This document shows positions 32,940 through 42,131 of a DNA stretch of 64,000 nt, in pieces. The notes under the pieces are model-generated. The model did no database searches. It saw nothing but the letters and a program-made list of their open reading frames with translations, and had not been told where the DNA came from. The stretch lies in contig NZ_BOOW01000023.1 of assembly GCF_016863435.1 (NCBI RefSeq), positions 1 through 64,000 on the forward strand, read 5' to 3'. Each line of letters opens with the position of its first letter. The stretch's first letter is position 1. The translations under genes and the position numbers were made by a program. Origin of the DNA: Sinosporangium siamense (GTDB taxonomy: Bacteria; Actinomycetota; Actinomycetes; Streptosporangiales; Streptosporangiaceae).

Positions 32940-34433
32940 ATGCGCAAGCTACTGGGTATCGGTGGGCTCGCGCTGATCGCCATCACCTCGGTCGCATATG
33001 GCGTGACAGCCTCCCCCGCGGAGCCCGAGTCCACCATCCCCTCGGATCCCACGATCACCGGCGCCGTCGACCCCGGGCGGGTCGACGGTCTCAGCACGCG
33101 CACCATCACCGAAGAGCACAAGGGACGCCACGTCTACATCACCTACCCCGTCCTTAAAGGCGCACGGGCGCTCAACGACCGCCTGCGGGACGAGGTGACG
33201 GGCCGGCTCCAGGCCTTCAGCGACCGGAACCCGCAGGCCAACCGGATCCCCTACCCCGAGTTCAACGTGGACTGGCGGTTCGCCGCCTTCTCCGCCGCCG
33301 TCGTCGGCGTGCGGCTGCGTACAGGCGAGTTCACTGGATCGGGCTGGACGAACTCCTACCGGACGATCTGGTACGACCGTGCCTCACGCCGCCCCCTCGA
33401 CTCGACCGACCTGCTCGCCGAATCCGCCGATCTCGGGGCACTCGCCGAGCACGTGCGCGGGGCGTTCGGGGCACGCACCGACTATGTGGACCTCGACGCG
33501 GTCACATCCGACAAGTCGCTCTTCGACTCGCTGACGTTCAACCACCGGGGCGATCTCGTGGTGGAGTTCGACGACTACCAGGTGGCCTCGGGGGCGATGG
33601 GCCGGGTGGCGGCGGCCGTCCCCTTCGACAAGGTCAAGAGCCTGCTCTCCCCCGCCGGGCACCAGGCCAGGGAGGCCGTGATGCGGGACTCGGCGACCCG
33701 GCCGAGCCTGCCGTACACCTCGCTCAGTGAGGCGGTCAAGGCGGCCGAGCACAACCACCCCCCGGCGGTGAGCAACCGGGCGGGCACGGTCGACTGCCGC
33801 GAGGCCAAATGTGTGGCGCTGGCCTTCGACGACGGCCCCGGCGAAAACACCGGGCGCCTGCTGGACACGCTGGCCGAGCACAAGGCCAGGGCGACCTTCT
33901 TCACGGTCGGGGCGAGCGCCGTGGCCTATCCGGAGCTGCTGCGCAGGATGCACGACGAAGGCCACCTGATCGGCAACCACTCGTGGTCGCACCGCACCTT
34001 CAGCGCGCTGAGCCCGAGCAAGATCGCCGACGAGCTGGACCGCACCCAGGACGCGGTGGCCGCGGCGATCGGCCGGCGCCCCACGATCATGCGCGCGCCG
34101 TACGGCTCGACCGGCGACAAGGTCGTCGACGCGGCGCGCGACCAGGGCCTCGCAGTTGTGTCGGGCGACCTGCACAACGTCGACCTGGAGAAGTCGACCC
34201 CGTCGGCCATCGCCGACGACGTGGTGGAGCGCGCGAGACCCGGGGCCGTCATCTCGATGCACGACGTCTACAGCCCGAGTGTGGAGGCGCTGCCCACTAT
34301 CCTGAGCAGGCTGCGGGACCGCGGATTCACGTTCGTGACGATCCCCGAGTTGTACGGCTCCCGCCCGATGGAGCCGGGGGAGGTCTACCAGGCGGGCCCG
34401 CCGACGGAGGACGATTCTCAATCGATCTGGTGA
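32940..34433 (+). CDS. Secreted polysaccharide deacetylase with RsiV-type N-terminal domain
   Basis: 497 aa, tandem paralogue of the preceding gene. Signal or anchor RKLLGIGGLALIAITSVAYG, RsiV/DUF3298-like region about 35-240 (including GRHVYITYPVLKGARALNDRL), then the NodB domain from about 285. All motifs are intact: AFDDGPG, GNHSWSHRTF, RAPYGST, VISMHDVYSP. It probably removes acetyl groups from peptidoglycan or another envelope glycan, outside the membrane. The N-terminal domain resembles the sensor part of RsiV, which binds lysozyme in Bacillus; whether this one binds a wall hydrolase is speculation. Confidence 0.9.
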   Translation: MRKLLGIGGLALIAITSVAYGVTASPAEPESTIPSDPTITGAVDPGRVDGLSTRTITEEHKGRHVYITYPVLKGARALNDRLRDEVTGRLQAFSDRNPQANRIPYPEFNVDWRFAAFSAAVVGVRLRTGEFTGSGWTNSYRTIWYDRASRRPLDSTDLLAESADLGALAEHVRGAFGARTDYVDLDAVTSDKSLFDSLTFNHRGDLVVEFDDYQVASGAMGRVAAAVPFDKVKSLLSPAGHQAREAVMRDSATRPSLPYTSLSEAVKAAEHNHPPAVSNRAGTVDCREAKCVALAFDDGPGENTGRLLDTLAEHKARATFFTVGASAVAYPELLRRMHDEGHLIGNHSWSHRTFSALSPSKIADELDRTQDAVAAAIGRRPTIMRAPYGSTGDKVVDAARDQGLAVVSGDLHNVDLEKSTPSAIADDVVERARPGAVISMHDVYSPSVEALPTILSRLRDRGFTFVTIPELYGSRPMEPGEVYQAGPPTEDDSQSIW

Positions 34434-35009
34434 GCCGTTGATCACCGTGAACGTCACGACACACGACATTGGCCACTGAAACATAATTCGGTTACATGCC
34501 GGTATGTAGCGGACATCGCACGACCACTGACTGGGTGTCCTGCTGTGACCTGCCACGGAAGGTCTTTACGCCACCCCCGCACCACGAGGTGGAAGGGGGA
34601 CATATAGTTGGACAGCGTGACCCCTACTGTCCTCTTCGCCCGGCTGCACGTTGACCTGTGCCGGCTCGCGTCGGGACTGTGTCGCGCCAATCACTTCCGG
34701 TCGTGACCGAGCGCTGACGCCCCCGCCGATCGCAGACCGACGATGTCTGACATCGACCCCGGTTCCTCCGGTGCACGCGGTAGGAATCCGCCCACGCACC
34801 CCTATGCCCCGCTGCCGGGCGTCCCCACGCCGGTCGGGGCCAAGCCCGGCAGCCGGCGAGGCTTCAGAGCCGAGTCTCGCTTTAGGCGCACGTCGCATTC
34901 TCGGCTGAGTGGAATGTGAACCCGCAAGCGCGTAACCCAAGGGATCTAGCATGGAACTAAGAACGTGCCACGATAATCGGCGCCCTATCGCGTCGAGGAG
35001 GACCGAGCT
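34434..35009. other. Intergenic region ahead of korA
   Basis: 576 bases without a gene. It holds a palindrome TACAT-N6-ATGTA around 34494-34509, a CCCCC/GGGGG hairpin at 34574-34599 that may end the deacetylase transcript, and presumably the korAB promoter. Confidence 0.4.
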
Positions 35010-36857
35010 GTGACAAAGCAGGTTCAGCAACTCGACCGCGTGATCATTCGATTCGCCGGTGACTCCGGCGACGGCATGCAGTTGACCGGAGACCGCTTCA
35101 CCGCGGAAACGGCCGAGTTCGGTAACGACCTGTCCACGCTGCCCAACTTCCCGGCGGAGATCCGCGCACCCGCAGGCACCCTGCCCGGCGTGTCGAGTTT
35201 CCAGCTCCACTTCGCCGACCACGACATCCTCACCCCTGGCGACGCCCCCAACGTGCTCGTCGCCATGAACCCCGCGGCGCTCAAGGCCAACCTCGGCGAC
35301 CTGCCGCGCGGCGCGGACATCATCGCCAACATCGACGAGTTCACCAAGCGCAACCTCCAGAAGGTCGGCTACGACGCCAACCCGCTGGAGAACGACGCCC
35401 TCGCCGAGTGGCGGGTGCACCCGGTGGCGCTGACCTCGCTGACGGTCAAGGCGCTTGAGAACTTCGAGATCTCCAAGAAGGACGCCGAGCGGGCGAAGAA
35501 CATGTTCGCGCTCGGCCTGCTGTCCTGGCTTTACCACCGGCCGGTCGAGGCGACGGTGAAGTTCCTGGAGAGCAAGTTCGCCAAGAAGCCCGACATCGCC
35601 AAGGCGAACATCGCGGCCTTCAACGCGGGGTGGAACTACGGGGAGACGACCGAGGCGTTCTCGGTTTCCTACGAGATCAAGCCGGCGAAGCTGGCCCCCG
35701 GCGTCTATCGCAACATCGCGGGCAACCAGGCGCTGGCCTACGGTCTGATCGCGGCCTCCGTGCAGGCCAAGCTGCCGCTGTTTTTGGGGTCCTACCCGAT
35801 CACCCCCGCCTCGGACATCCTGCACGAGTTGTCCAAGCACAAGCGGTTCGACGTGCGCACCTTCCAGGCCGAGGACGAGATCGCGGGAGTGGGCGCGGCG
35901 CTCGGCGCCTCCTTCGGCGGGGCACTCGGCGTCACCACGACCAGCGGCCCGGGTGTCGCGCTCAAGGCCGAGACCGTGGGCCTGGCGGTGATGACGGAGC
36001 TGCCGCTGATCCTGGTGGATGTGCAGCGGGCCGGCCCGTCGACGGGCATGCCGACCAAGACCGAGCAGACCGACCTGCTGATGGCGATGTTCGGGCGCAA
36101 CGGCGAGTCGCCGGTGCCGATCGTGGCCCCGTCCACCCCGAGCGACTGCTTCCACGCCGCGATCGAGGCTGCACGGATCGCGTTGAAGTACCGCACGCCG
36201 GTCATGCTCCTGTCGGACGGCTACCTCGCGAACGGGTCGGAGCCCTGGAAGCTGCCCGAGATCGACGACCTGCCCGACATCTCGGTGGACTTCGCGACCG
36301 AGCCCAACGGTGAGGACGGCAAGACCTTCCTCCCCTACAAGCGCGACCCGGAGACACTGGCCCGCCCCTGGGCGGTGCCCGGCACGCCCGGCATCGAGCA
36401 CCGCATCGGCGGCATCGAGAAGGCCGACGGCTCGGGCAACATCTCCTACGACCCGAACAACCACGACCTCATGGTGCGGCTCCGCCAGGCCAAGGTGGAC
36501 GGCATCGACGTGCCCGACCTCGAGGTCGACGACCCGGCGGGCGACGCCCGGGTGCTCGTGCTCGGCTGGGGTTCGACCTACGGGCCGATCGCGGCCGCGG
36601 TGCGCCGGGTGCGCAAGGCGGGCGGGAAGGTCGCCCAGGCCCACCTTCGCCACCTCAACCCGCTGCCCGCCAACACCGGCGACGTGCTGCGGGCCTACGA
36701 CAAGGTGCTGCTGCCCGAGATCAACCTCGGCCAGCTCGCGCTGCTGCTGCGGGCGCGTTTCCTCGTCGACGTGATCAGTTATAACCGCGTGCGCGGCCTG
36801 CCGTTCAAGGCGGAGGAGCTGGCCGGCGTGATCCAGGACGTGATCGACAGTGACTGA
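35010..36857 (+). CDS. korA: 2-oxoacid:ferredoxin oxidoreductase, alpha (fused gamma-alpha) subunit
   Basis: 615 aa. With KorB it oxidatively decarboxylates 2-oxoglutarate (or another 2-oxoacid) to the acyl-CoA and reduces ferredoxin. The gamma domain is N-terminal (IRFAGDSGDGMQLTGDRF), and the alpha pyrimidine-binding domain starts near 240 (LGSYPITPASDILHEL) with RTFQAEDEIAGVGAALGAS and the loop GMPTKTEQTDLLMAMFGRNG. GTG 35010 has GAGGAGG eight bases upstream. It overlaps korB by 8 nt. No ferredoxin domain is included, so an external ferredoxin is needed. 2-Oxoglutarate as substrate is the common actinobacterial assignment, not proven here. Confidence 0.93.
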   Translation: MTKQVQQLDRVIIRFAGDSGDGMQLTGDRFTAETAEFGNDLSTLPNFPAEIRAPAGTLPGVSSFQLHFADHDILTPGDAPNVLVAMNPAALKANLGDLPRGADIIANIDEFTKRNLQKVGYDANPLENDALAEWRVHPVALTSLTVKALENFEISKKDAERAKNMFALGLLSWLYHRPVEATVKFLESKFAKKPDIAKANIAAFNAGWNYGETTEAFSVSYEIKPAKLAPGVYRNIAGNQALAYGLIAASVQAKLPLFLGSYPITPASDILHELSKHKRFDVRTFQAEDEIAGVGAALGASFGGALGVTTTSGPGVALKAETVGLAVMTELPLILVDVQRAGPSTGMPTKTEQTDLLMAMFGRNGESPVPIVAPSTPSDCFHAAIEAARIALKYRTPVMLLSDGYLANGSEPWKLPEIDDLPDISVDFATEPNGEDGKTFLPYKRDPETLARPWAVPGTPGIEHRIGGIEKADGSGNISYDPNNHDLMVRLRQAKVDGIDVPDLEVDDPAGDARVLVLGWGSTYGPIAAAVRRVRKAGGKVAQAHLRHLNPLPANTGDVLRAYDKVLLPEINLGQLALLLRARFLVDVISYNRVRGLPFKAEELAGVIQDVIDSD

Positions 36858-37896
36858 GACCCTCAACGGGAAGGGCCTGGCCCTCGTCCCCAAGACCGAC
36901 GCCAAGCAGACGCTGAAGGACTTCAAGTCCGACCAGGAGGTGCGCTGGTGCCCGGGTTGCGGTGACTACGCGATCCTGGCGGCGGTGCAGAGCTTCCTGC
37001 CCGAGCTCGGCCTGCGCCGGGAGAACATCGTGTTCGTCTCGGGCATCGGGTGCTCGTCCCGCTTCCCGTACTACCTCAACACCTACGGGTTCCACTCGAT
37101 CCACGGCCGCGCCCCGGCCATCGCCACAGGTCTGGCCGCCTCCCGGCCCGATCTGTCGGTGTGGGTGATCACCGGTGACGGCGACGCCTTGTCGATCGGC
37201 GGCAACCACCTGATCCACGCGCTGCGCCGCAACGTCAACCTCAACGTCCTGCTGTTCAACAACCGGATCTACGGGTTGACCAAGGGCCAGTACTCCCCCA
37301 CCTCCGAGGTCGGCAAGATCACCAAGTCGACGCCGATGGGGTCGCTGGACAAGCCGTTCAACCCGATCTCGCTGGCGATCGGGGCCGAGGCGTCCTTCGT
37401 GGGCCGCACCATCGACTCCGACCGCAAGCACCTCCAGTCGGTGCTGCGCGAGGCGGCGGCACACCGCGGCACGTCGCTGGTGGAGATCTACCAGAACTGC
37501 AACATCTTCAACGACAACGCCTTCGAGCCGCTCAAGGACCCCGCCCTCCGGGACGACATCACGTTGCGCCTGGAGCACGGGCAGCCGATCGTCTCGGCGA
37601 TCAAGGCGGTGCGGCGCCGGGCCGACGGCACCCTTGAGGTGGTCGACCGCGCCTCGGTCGACGAGTCGGAGATCGTCGTCCACGACGCGCACAACCCCGA
37701 CCCGTCGCTCGCCTTCGCCCTGTCCCGCCTCGACGAGCCGTGGTTCGCCCACGTGCCGATCGGGGTGTTCCGGAGCGTGCAGCGGCCGTCCTACGACGAG
37801 GAGATGGCGGCCCAGGTCGACCGCGCCACCACCGAACGCGGCGCGGGCCGGCTGAGCGACCTGCTCATGTCAGGCGACACCTGGCGCATCAGCTAG
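36850..37896 (+). CDS. korB: 2-oxoacid:ferredoxin oxidoreductase, beta subunit
   Basis: 348 aa, binds thiamine diphosphate and the Fe-S cluster. WCPGCGDYAILAAV and GIGCSSRFPYY supply cluster cysteines; GDGDALSIGGNHLIHALRRN is the ThDP/Mg motif, followed by LLFNNRIYGLTKGQYSPTS. It starts at GTG 36850 inside the end of korA. A strong terminator follows. Together with korA it forms a two-gene operon some 4 kb from the nuo operon. Confidence 0.94.
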   Translation: MTETLNGKGLALVPKTDAKQTLKDFKSDQEVRWCPGCGDYAILAAVQSFLPELGLRRENIVFVSGIGCSSRFPYYLNTYGFHSIHGRAPAIATGLAASRPDLSVWVITGDGDALSIGGNHLIHALRRNVNLNVLLFNNRIYGLTKGQYSPTSEVGKITKSTPMGSLDKPFNPISLAIGAEASFVGRTIDSDRKHLQSVLREAAAHRGTSLVEIYQNCNIFNDNAFEPLKDPALRDDITLRLEHGQPIVSAIKAVRRRADGTLEVVDRASVDESEIVVHDAHNPDPSLAFALSRLDEPWFAHVPIGVFRSVQRPSYDEEMAAQVDRATTERGAGRLSDLLMSGDTWRIS

Positions 37897-37905
37897 CCAA
37901 CCGTC

Positions 37906-37950
37906 CGAGGTCCGGCATGCGGGTAGCGCATGCCGGACCTCGAGCGTTTT
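37906..37950 (+). terminator. Rho-independent terminator of korAB
   Basis: CGAGGTCCGGCATGC and GCATGCCGGACCTCG form a perfect 15-bp stem with a 7-nt loop, followed by AGCGTTTT. Confidence 0.9.
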
Positions 37951-37966
37951 CAGCCGGATAGTGGGC

Positions 37967-38054
37967 CGTACGGCAGAGCCAGACGGCGGGCGTACGGCAG
38001 AGCCGAGCGACAGTGGGGTACGGCAGAGCCGGGCAGTGGGCATACGGCGCAGCC
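37967..38054. repeat. Short interspersed repeat cluster, GTACGGCAGAGCC
   Basis: GTACGGCAGAGCC occurs at 37968, 37992 and 38018, and a variant ATACGGCGCAGCC at 38042. Spacing is 24-26 bases. The cluster lies between korB and the converging BY-kinase-like gene and shares the CGTACGGC core with the array at 2323-2470. Confidence 0.75.
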
Positions 38055-38187
38055 GGACGGTTGTCGCCGTGACCTGGCGGAGTCCGGCGGTCCGGGGTGT
38101 GAGCGGTACACGCCCTCTGTGCTCGCCCCGTGGAAGGCCGGCCACCCCCGGCCCGGCCATGGCCGGCGGCCGGCTTCGCCGTACCGC

Positions 38188-39861
38188 TCAGCTCTTGACG
38201 TGGTCCTTGATCGTGGACACGTCGCCGTTGCGGACGGCGGGGAAGGTGGTGGTGCTGAGGCCGTCCTCGTCGGCGCCGACGGCGCCCTTGGCGATCTCCT
38301 CGCCGTCCTTCTTGGCGACGGCCTGGTCGACGCGGTCGGTCTTGGCCTTCTTGCTCTTCTTCTCCTTTGCGGCGGCGGGCTTGGCCGGAGGGGGGACGGT
38401 CACGCTGTCGTCGGACTGCCACGGGATGACCACGGCGCCGGGCAGTTCAGCCCCCACCTGCTCAAGCTGCCGCAGACCATCGCGGATGTCTGAGAAGCGG
38501 GTCTTCGGCACCTCGACCACCATCAGCACGAGATCCGCCAGTTGGGCGAGTGCCTGCGCGTCGGCGCCCATCGACGTGGAAGGCGCCTCGATGATCACAT
38601 AACGCGACCGGTCACGCAGAGAGTCGATGAGCCGGGACATGCGCTCACCCTGCAACATGTCGACCACCAGCTCGGTCTCATGCCCGCGCGGCAGCACCCG
38701 CAGCGACGGCGGCATGGCCGCCCGCGCCTCGACCTCAGACAGGGTTGAGGTGCCGAGCAGCACCTCCGACAGGCCCTTGCGGTCGGCCACGCCCAGCAGC
38801 GCGCTACTCACCCCCGACTCGAGGTCGGCGTTGACGAGCATGACGTCCGATCCCGTGCGGGCGAGCGCGGCGGCGATGTTGACCGCGACGACGTTGGCGC
38901 CGATGCCCTCGCTGGCGCCGGTCACCAGGACGACCTGGTTGCCGGGCCCGTCGCCCAGCCGTGCGGTGATCGCGTGGCAGAGCTCGTGGAACCGCTGCCC
39001 GACGCGGCTGCGTGCCGACTGGATGCCGAGGGCGGCGGTCTTGCGCCCGCGCGGGAGGTTGAGCAGCACCTGCGCGCCGAGCACCCGGCGCATGTCGGAG
39101 GCGGCGCGCACCCGCTTGTCGGCGCGGTCCACCATGAGCGCGATTGCCGCGCCGAACAGCACACCGGCGAGCAGGCCCGCGGGCAGGAACATCATCGGGT
39201 CGGGGAACGAAGGCTTCTTCGGCAGCGCGGCGAGGGAGAGCATCTCGCCCACCGCGACGTCGGCGGCCTCGATCCGGATGTCGGCGAGGCGGGAGGAATA
39301 TGCCTGGAGCTGCCCGTTGATCAGGGTGCGCTCGTCGATGTTGCTCTCCGGCGTGCGGTCGAGCTGGTCGCGCAGTTTGTCGACCTGGTCCTGCAAGCCG
39401 CTGACCTGTTTCTTGAACCGGGACTCCGCGCGGGTGCGGCGCTGGGTGAGGTAGGCGTTGGCGAAGGCGTTGGCGCCCTCCTGGGCCTGCGCGGGGGTCG
39501 GCGCCTGATAGCTGATCGCGAGGAGCGCGGAGTCGCGCGGCGCGGTGACGGTGACCCGCTCGATCAGCGTCTCGAAGCCGTCGGTGGTGCCGAGGAGCTG
39601 CTGGACTCTTTTGACCACCTCGACGCCGCGCACCCGCCCCATCTCGGTGTCGAGGTTGACCTCGGCGTTGCGGCTGTCGGGGTTCTGCGGGGTGACGAGC
39701 ACCGTCGCCTTGGCCGTGTAGACGTCGGGGAGGTAGAGCACCCCCAGCGCCGCCGCCGCTACTCCGAGTGCCGCCCCCACGACCATGACCCACCAACGCC
39801 GTCGTAAAAGAGAGGCGTAATCGGCGATCTCCATGGCTTCCGCGCGGGGCGTCGTGCTCAT
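38188..39861 (-). CDS. Wzz/BY-kinase-like polysaccharide co-polymerase with degenerate P-loop
   Basis: 557 aa. N-terminal Wzz domain: cytoplasmic helix, TM1 at about 24-42, a coiled periplasmic part with QVSGLQDQVDKLRDQLD, and TM2 at about 222-242. A BY-kinase-type ATPase domain follows at 280-480. The Walker A position reads GASEGIGANVVAVN, without the GKST needed for nucleotide phosphates, and Walker A' reads LVNADLESG where LIDADLR is usual. No C-terminal Tyr cluster is present; instead there is a Lys-rich tail (KEKKSKKAKTDR). It likely controls polysaccharide chain length but is probably not an active kinase. ATG 39861 has AGGGAA upstream. Confidence 0.87.
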   Translation of the reverse strand: MSTTPRAEAMEIADYASLLRRRWWVMVVGAALGVAAAALGVLYLPDVYTAKATVLVTPQNPDSRNAEVNLDTEMGRVRGVEVVKRVQQLLGTTDGFETLIERVTVTAPRDSALLAISYQAPTPAQAQEGANAFANAYLTQRRTRAESRFKKQVSGLQDQVDKLRDQLDRTPESNIDERTLINGQLQAYSSRLADIRIEAADVAVGEMLSLAALPKKPSFPDPMMFLPAGLLAGVLFGAAIALMVDRADKRVRAASDMRRVLGAQVLLNLPRGRKTAALGIQSARSRVGQRFHELCHAITARLGDGPGNQVVLVTGASEGIGANVVAVNIAAALARTGSDVMLVNADLESGVSSALLGVADRKGLSEVLLGTSTLSEVEARAAMPPSLRVLPRGHETELVVDMLQGERMSRLIDSLRDRSRYVIIEAPSTSMGADAQALAQLADLVLMVVEVPKTRFSDIRDGLRQLEQVGAELPGAVVIPWQSDDSVTVPPPAKPAAAKEKKSKKAKTDRVDQAVAKKDGEEIAKGAVGADEDGLSTTTFPAVRNGDVSTIKDHVKS

Positions 39862-40108
39862 CAGGTTCCCTGGAACCCTTCATCCGTAGGTCTGGGGGGA
39901 GCCATGCTCCAACGGAGAGCACGGTCGGCGTAGCGATCTCGGTGAGCGGCGAATGCCACCCCAGAATACCCTTTCGCCATCCTTTGCCTGATGATCGCAA
40001 AGTCACCCCGCCGATTGTCACCTTTTGAAGATCATTCGCGATAACACTCTGGGGATCTTTTGGGATCTCCCTATGGATCATCACGCCGTTAAGAGTTTGA
40101 GGAGCGGG

Positions 40109-41215
40109 ATGCGAGCGACCACAGCGGTCCCGGGCGATCTCGGTGAGGGCGAACTGGCTCTCTGGCGGGCATGGCAACATGACGGCCGGGGGCTCGCCAG
40201 CCCGTTCCTGGCACCGGATTTCGCCCTGGCGATCGCCCGGGTAAGGCCCCACTGCGAGGTCGCCGTCTTCGAGGACGACGAGGGCATCGCGGGCTTCCTC
40301 CCCTACGAGCGGCACGGCTCCGGGGTGGCGCGGGCCGTCGGCCTGTCGGTCTCCGACTGCCAGGGGGTGGTGGCCCGCCCCGGTGTCCGCCTCACGCCGT
40401 CCGACATGCTGCGGGCGGCGTCCCTGTCGGTGTTCGAGTTCGACCACCTGCTCGCCGCGCAGGTGCGGCCGGGGGATCGGGACGCCGTCCGGGTGGGTTC
40501 GCCGGTGATGGACCTCGGCGAGGGTTACGCGGCTTACCGCGACGCACGCCGGGCGCTGACCCGGTCGGCCATCGGCTCGGTCGAGCGCAAGGACCGCAAA
40601 CTGGGCCGCGAGCGCGGTGAGCTCCGGCTTGAGTACGGCTCGCGTGATCCGGCCATGCTTGAGCTGATGATGGCGTGGAAGTCCGCGCACTATCGGCGCA
40701 CGGGGGCCTCCGACCGATTCGCCTGGCCGTGGGTGCGGCGGCTGGTCGAGGAGAGCTTCGCCGTGGACGGCACCGACGGCAAGGACTACGGCGGGCTGCT
40801 CAGCGTGCTCTACGCGGGCGACACCCCGGTGGCGGTGGAGTTCGGGCTGCGGTCGGCAACCGTCTACGAGCGGTGGTTCGGCGCCTACGACGCCGACGGA
40901 TTCCCGCAATACTCCCCCGGCCTGGTCATGCTGCTGAGGTTCGCCCAGGCCGCCGCGGACGACGGGCTGACCACCATCGACCTCGGCAAGGGCAACGAGC
41001 CCTACAAGGAGTTCTTCGCCAGCTCGCACATCCCGCTGGCAGAGGGATGGATCTCCTCACCGTCGGTGCGTTCCGCCGTTTACCGGTTATGGCACGCTCC
41101 ACCCCGCGCGGCGCGCTCGTTCGTCAAGCGCCATCCCGGACTGCGCAGACGCGCCAAAGAGACCCGCGACACGATCAACCGAGTACGTAGATATGGTTTT
41201 GGAGCTGGTGGCTGA
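40109..41215 (+). CDS. GNAT/FemAB-like acyltransferase (BioF2-type) of the polysaccharide locus
   Basis: 368 aa, two GNAT folds. LTRSAIGSVERKDRKLGRE and the segment YSPGLVMLLRFAQAAADDG, followed by IDLGKGNEPYKEFFAS, are typical of the BioF2-like/CelD group found in exopolysaccharide clusters. These are thought to acylate or aminoacylate the polysaccharide. I set the start at ATG 40109, where GAGGAG lies four bases upstream; the frame extends back to 40025 but has no such signal there. The stop overlaps the next start (TGATG). Confidence 0.85.
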   Translation: MRATTAVPGDLGEGELALWRAWQHDGRGLASPFLAPDFALAIARVRPHCEVAVFEDDEGIAGFLPYERHGSGVARAVGLSVSDCQGVVARPGVRLTPSDMLRAASLSVFEFDHLLAAQVRPGDRDAVRVGSPVMDLGEGYAAYRDARRALTRSAIGSVERKDRKLGRERGELRLEYGSRDPAMLELMMAWKSAHYRRTGASDRFAWPWVRRLVEESFAVDGTDGKDYGGLLSVLYAGDTPVAVEFGLRSATVYERWFGAYDADGFPQYSPGLVMLLRFAQAAADDGLTTIDLGKGNEPYKEFFASSHIPLAEGWISSPSVRSAVYRLWHAPPRAARSFVKRHPGLRRRAKETRDTINRVRRYGFGAGG

Positions 41216-42129
41216 TGTCCTCTCATCTGACGGTCCTCGGCTGGCACAACGTCGAATCGACCTGGTGTTTCCCCGTGACGGGCTCGGGTGCGGCCGGCCT
41301 TGAGGGACAACTGCGGCGGCTGCGCAAGTTCGCCAATGTGGTGCCGCTTGAGGAGGCACTCGACTCGCTCCGTGAGGGGCGGCCGCTGCCGCCCCGCGCG
41401 GTCGCGCTCTGCTGGGACGACGGATACGTCGACAACCTCCGCCTCGCCGTACCCATCCTGGAGAAGCTAGGTCTGCCTGGAACGTTCTTTCTCGTGCCGG
41501 GCCTGCTGTCGCGCGAGAGCCGGGCCTGGTGGGAGGTCGCGGGGTGGGCCTTCGAGCGCAGCTCGAAGGAGCGCATCGAGTGGCGCGGCATGCGGCTGTT
41601 CACCCGGGGCCAGGCAGGCAGGATCTGCTACGGCAGAGCCGCCGACACCCTGCGCACGATGGCGGCCGAGGAGCGGGAGGAGGCGCTGGCCGACCTGGTC
41701 GACCGGCTCGCCGCCGAGGGCGAGCCAGGCGACGCCGGCCTGTTCCTGGATTGGAACGATGCAAAAGAGCTGGTCAGTCGTGGTTTCTCAGTGGGGTCGC
41801 ACACGATGCGGCACGCCACACTCGCCCAGGAGTCCCCGAAGGCGCAGTTCGAGGACCTCCGCCAGTCGCGTGAGACGCTGGAGGGGGAGCTCGGCGTGCC
41901 GATCCGTGTGGTCGCCTATCCCTTCGGCCAGTCCGACGCGGTGAGCGAGGCCACGCGCGACGCCGCCGAGAGGGCGGGCTACGCGCATGGCCTGACCACG
42001 GAGTTCGGCTGGAACACCCGTGCCACGCCCATCGCCCACGGCAGACGCATCATGCTTGAGCCGCACATCGGCTTCGCGCAGACGGTCGTGGGGCGGGTCG
42101 CCGGGCGGATCCAGGCCAGGCGCGAGTGA
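41215..42129 (+). CDS. Polysaccharide deacetylase (NodB homology)
   Basis: 304 aa. Motif 1 is LCWDDGYVDN, motif 2 GSHTMRHATL, motif 3 AYPFGQSD. No signal peptide, so it may act at the cytoplasmic face or on lipid-linked repeat units. Its ATG overlaps the stop of the FemAB-like gene by one base, so they are coupled. It ends only two bases from the stop of the convergent gene at 42132. Probably modifies a GlcNAc-type sugar of the exopolysaccharide. Confidence 0.9.
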   Translation: MSSHLTVLGWHNVESTWCFPVTGSGAAGLEGQLRRLRKFANVVPLEEALDSLREGRPLPPRAVALCWDDGYVDNLRLAVPILEKLGLPGTFFLVPGLLSRESRAWWEVAGWAFERSSKERIEWRGMRLFTRGQAGRICYGRAADTLRTMAAEEREEALADLVDRLAAEGEPGDAGLFLDWNDAKELVSRGFSVGSHTMRHATLAQESPKAQFEDLRQSRETLEGELGVPIRVVAYPFGQSDAVSEATRDAAERAGYAHGLTTEFGWNTRATPIAHGRRIMLEPHIGFAQTVVGRVAGRIQARRE

Positions 42130-42131
42130 GG

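Noticed and set aside
34566-36926. 786-codon minus-strand frame over korA
   Set aside because: It is the antisense shadow of korA, Arg/Val/Asp-rich without any domain, while korA has clear motifs and a ribosome binding site.
37967-38054. Possible CRISPR array
   Set aside because: Repeats of 13 bp with 11-13 bp gaps are too short, and no cas genes occur.
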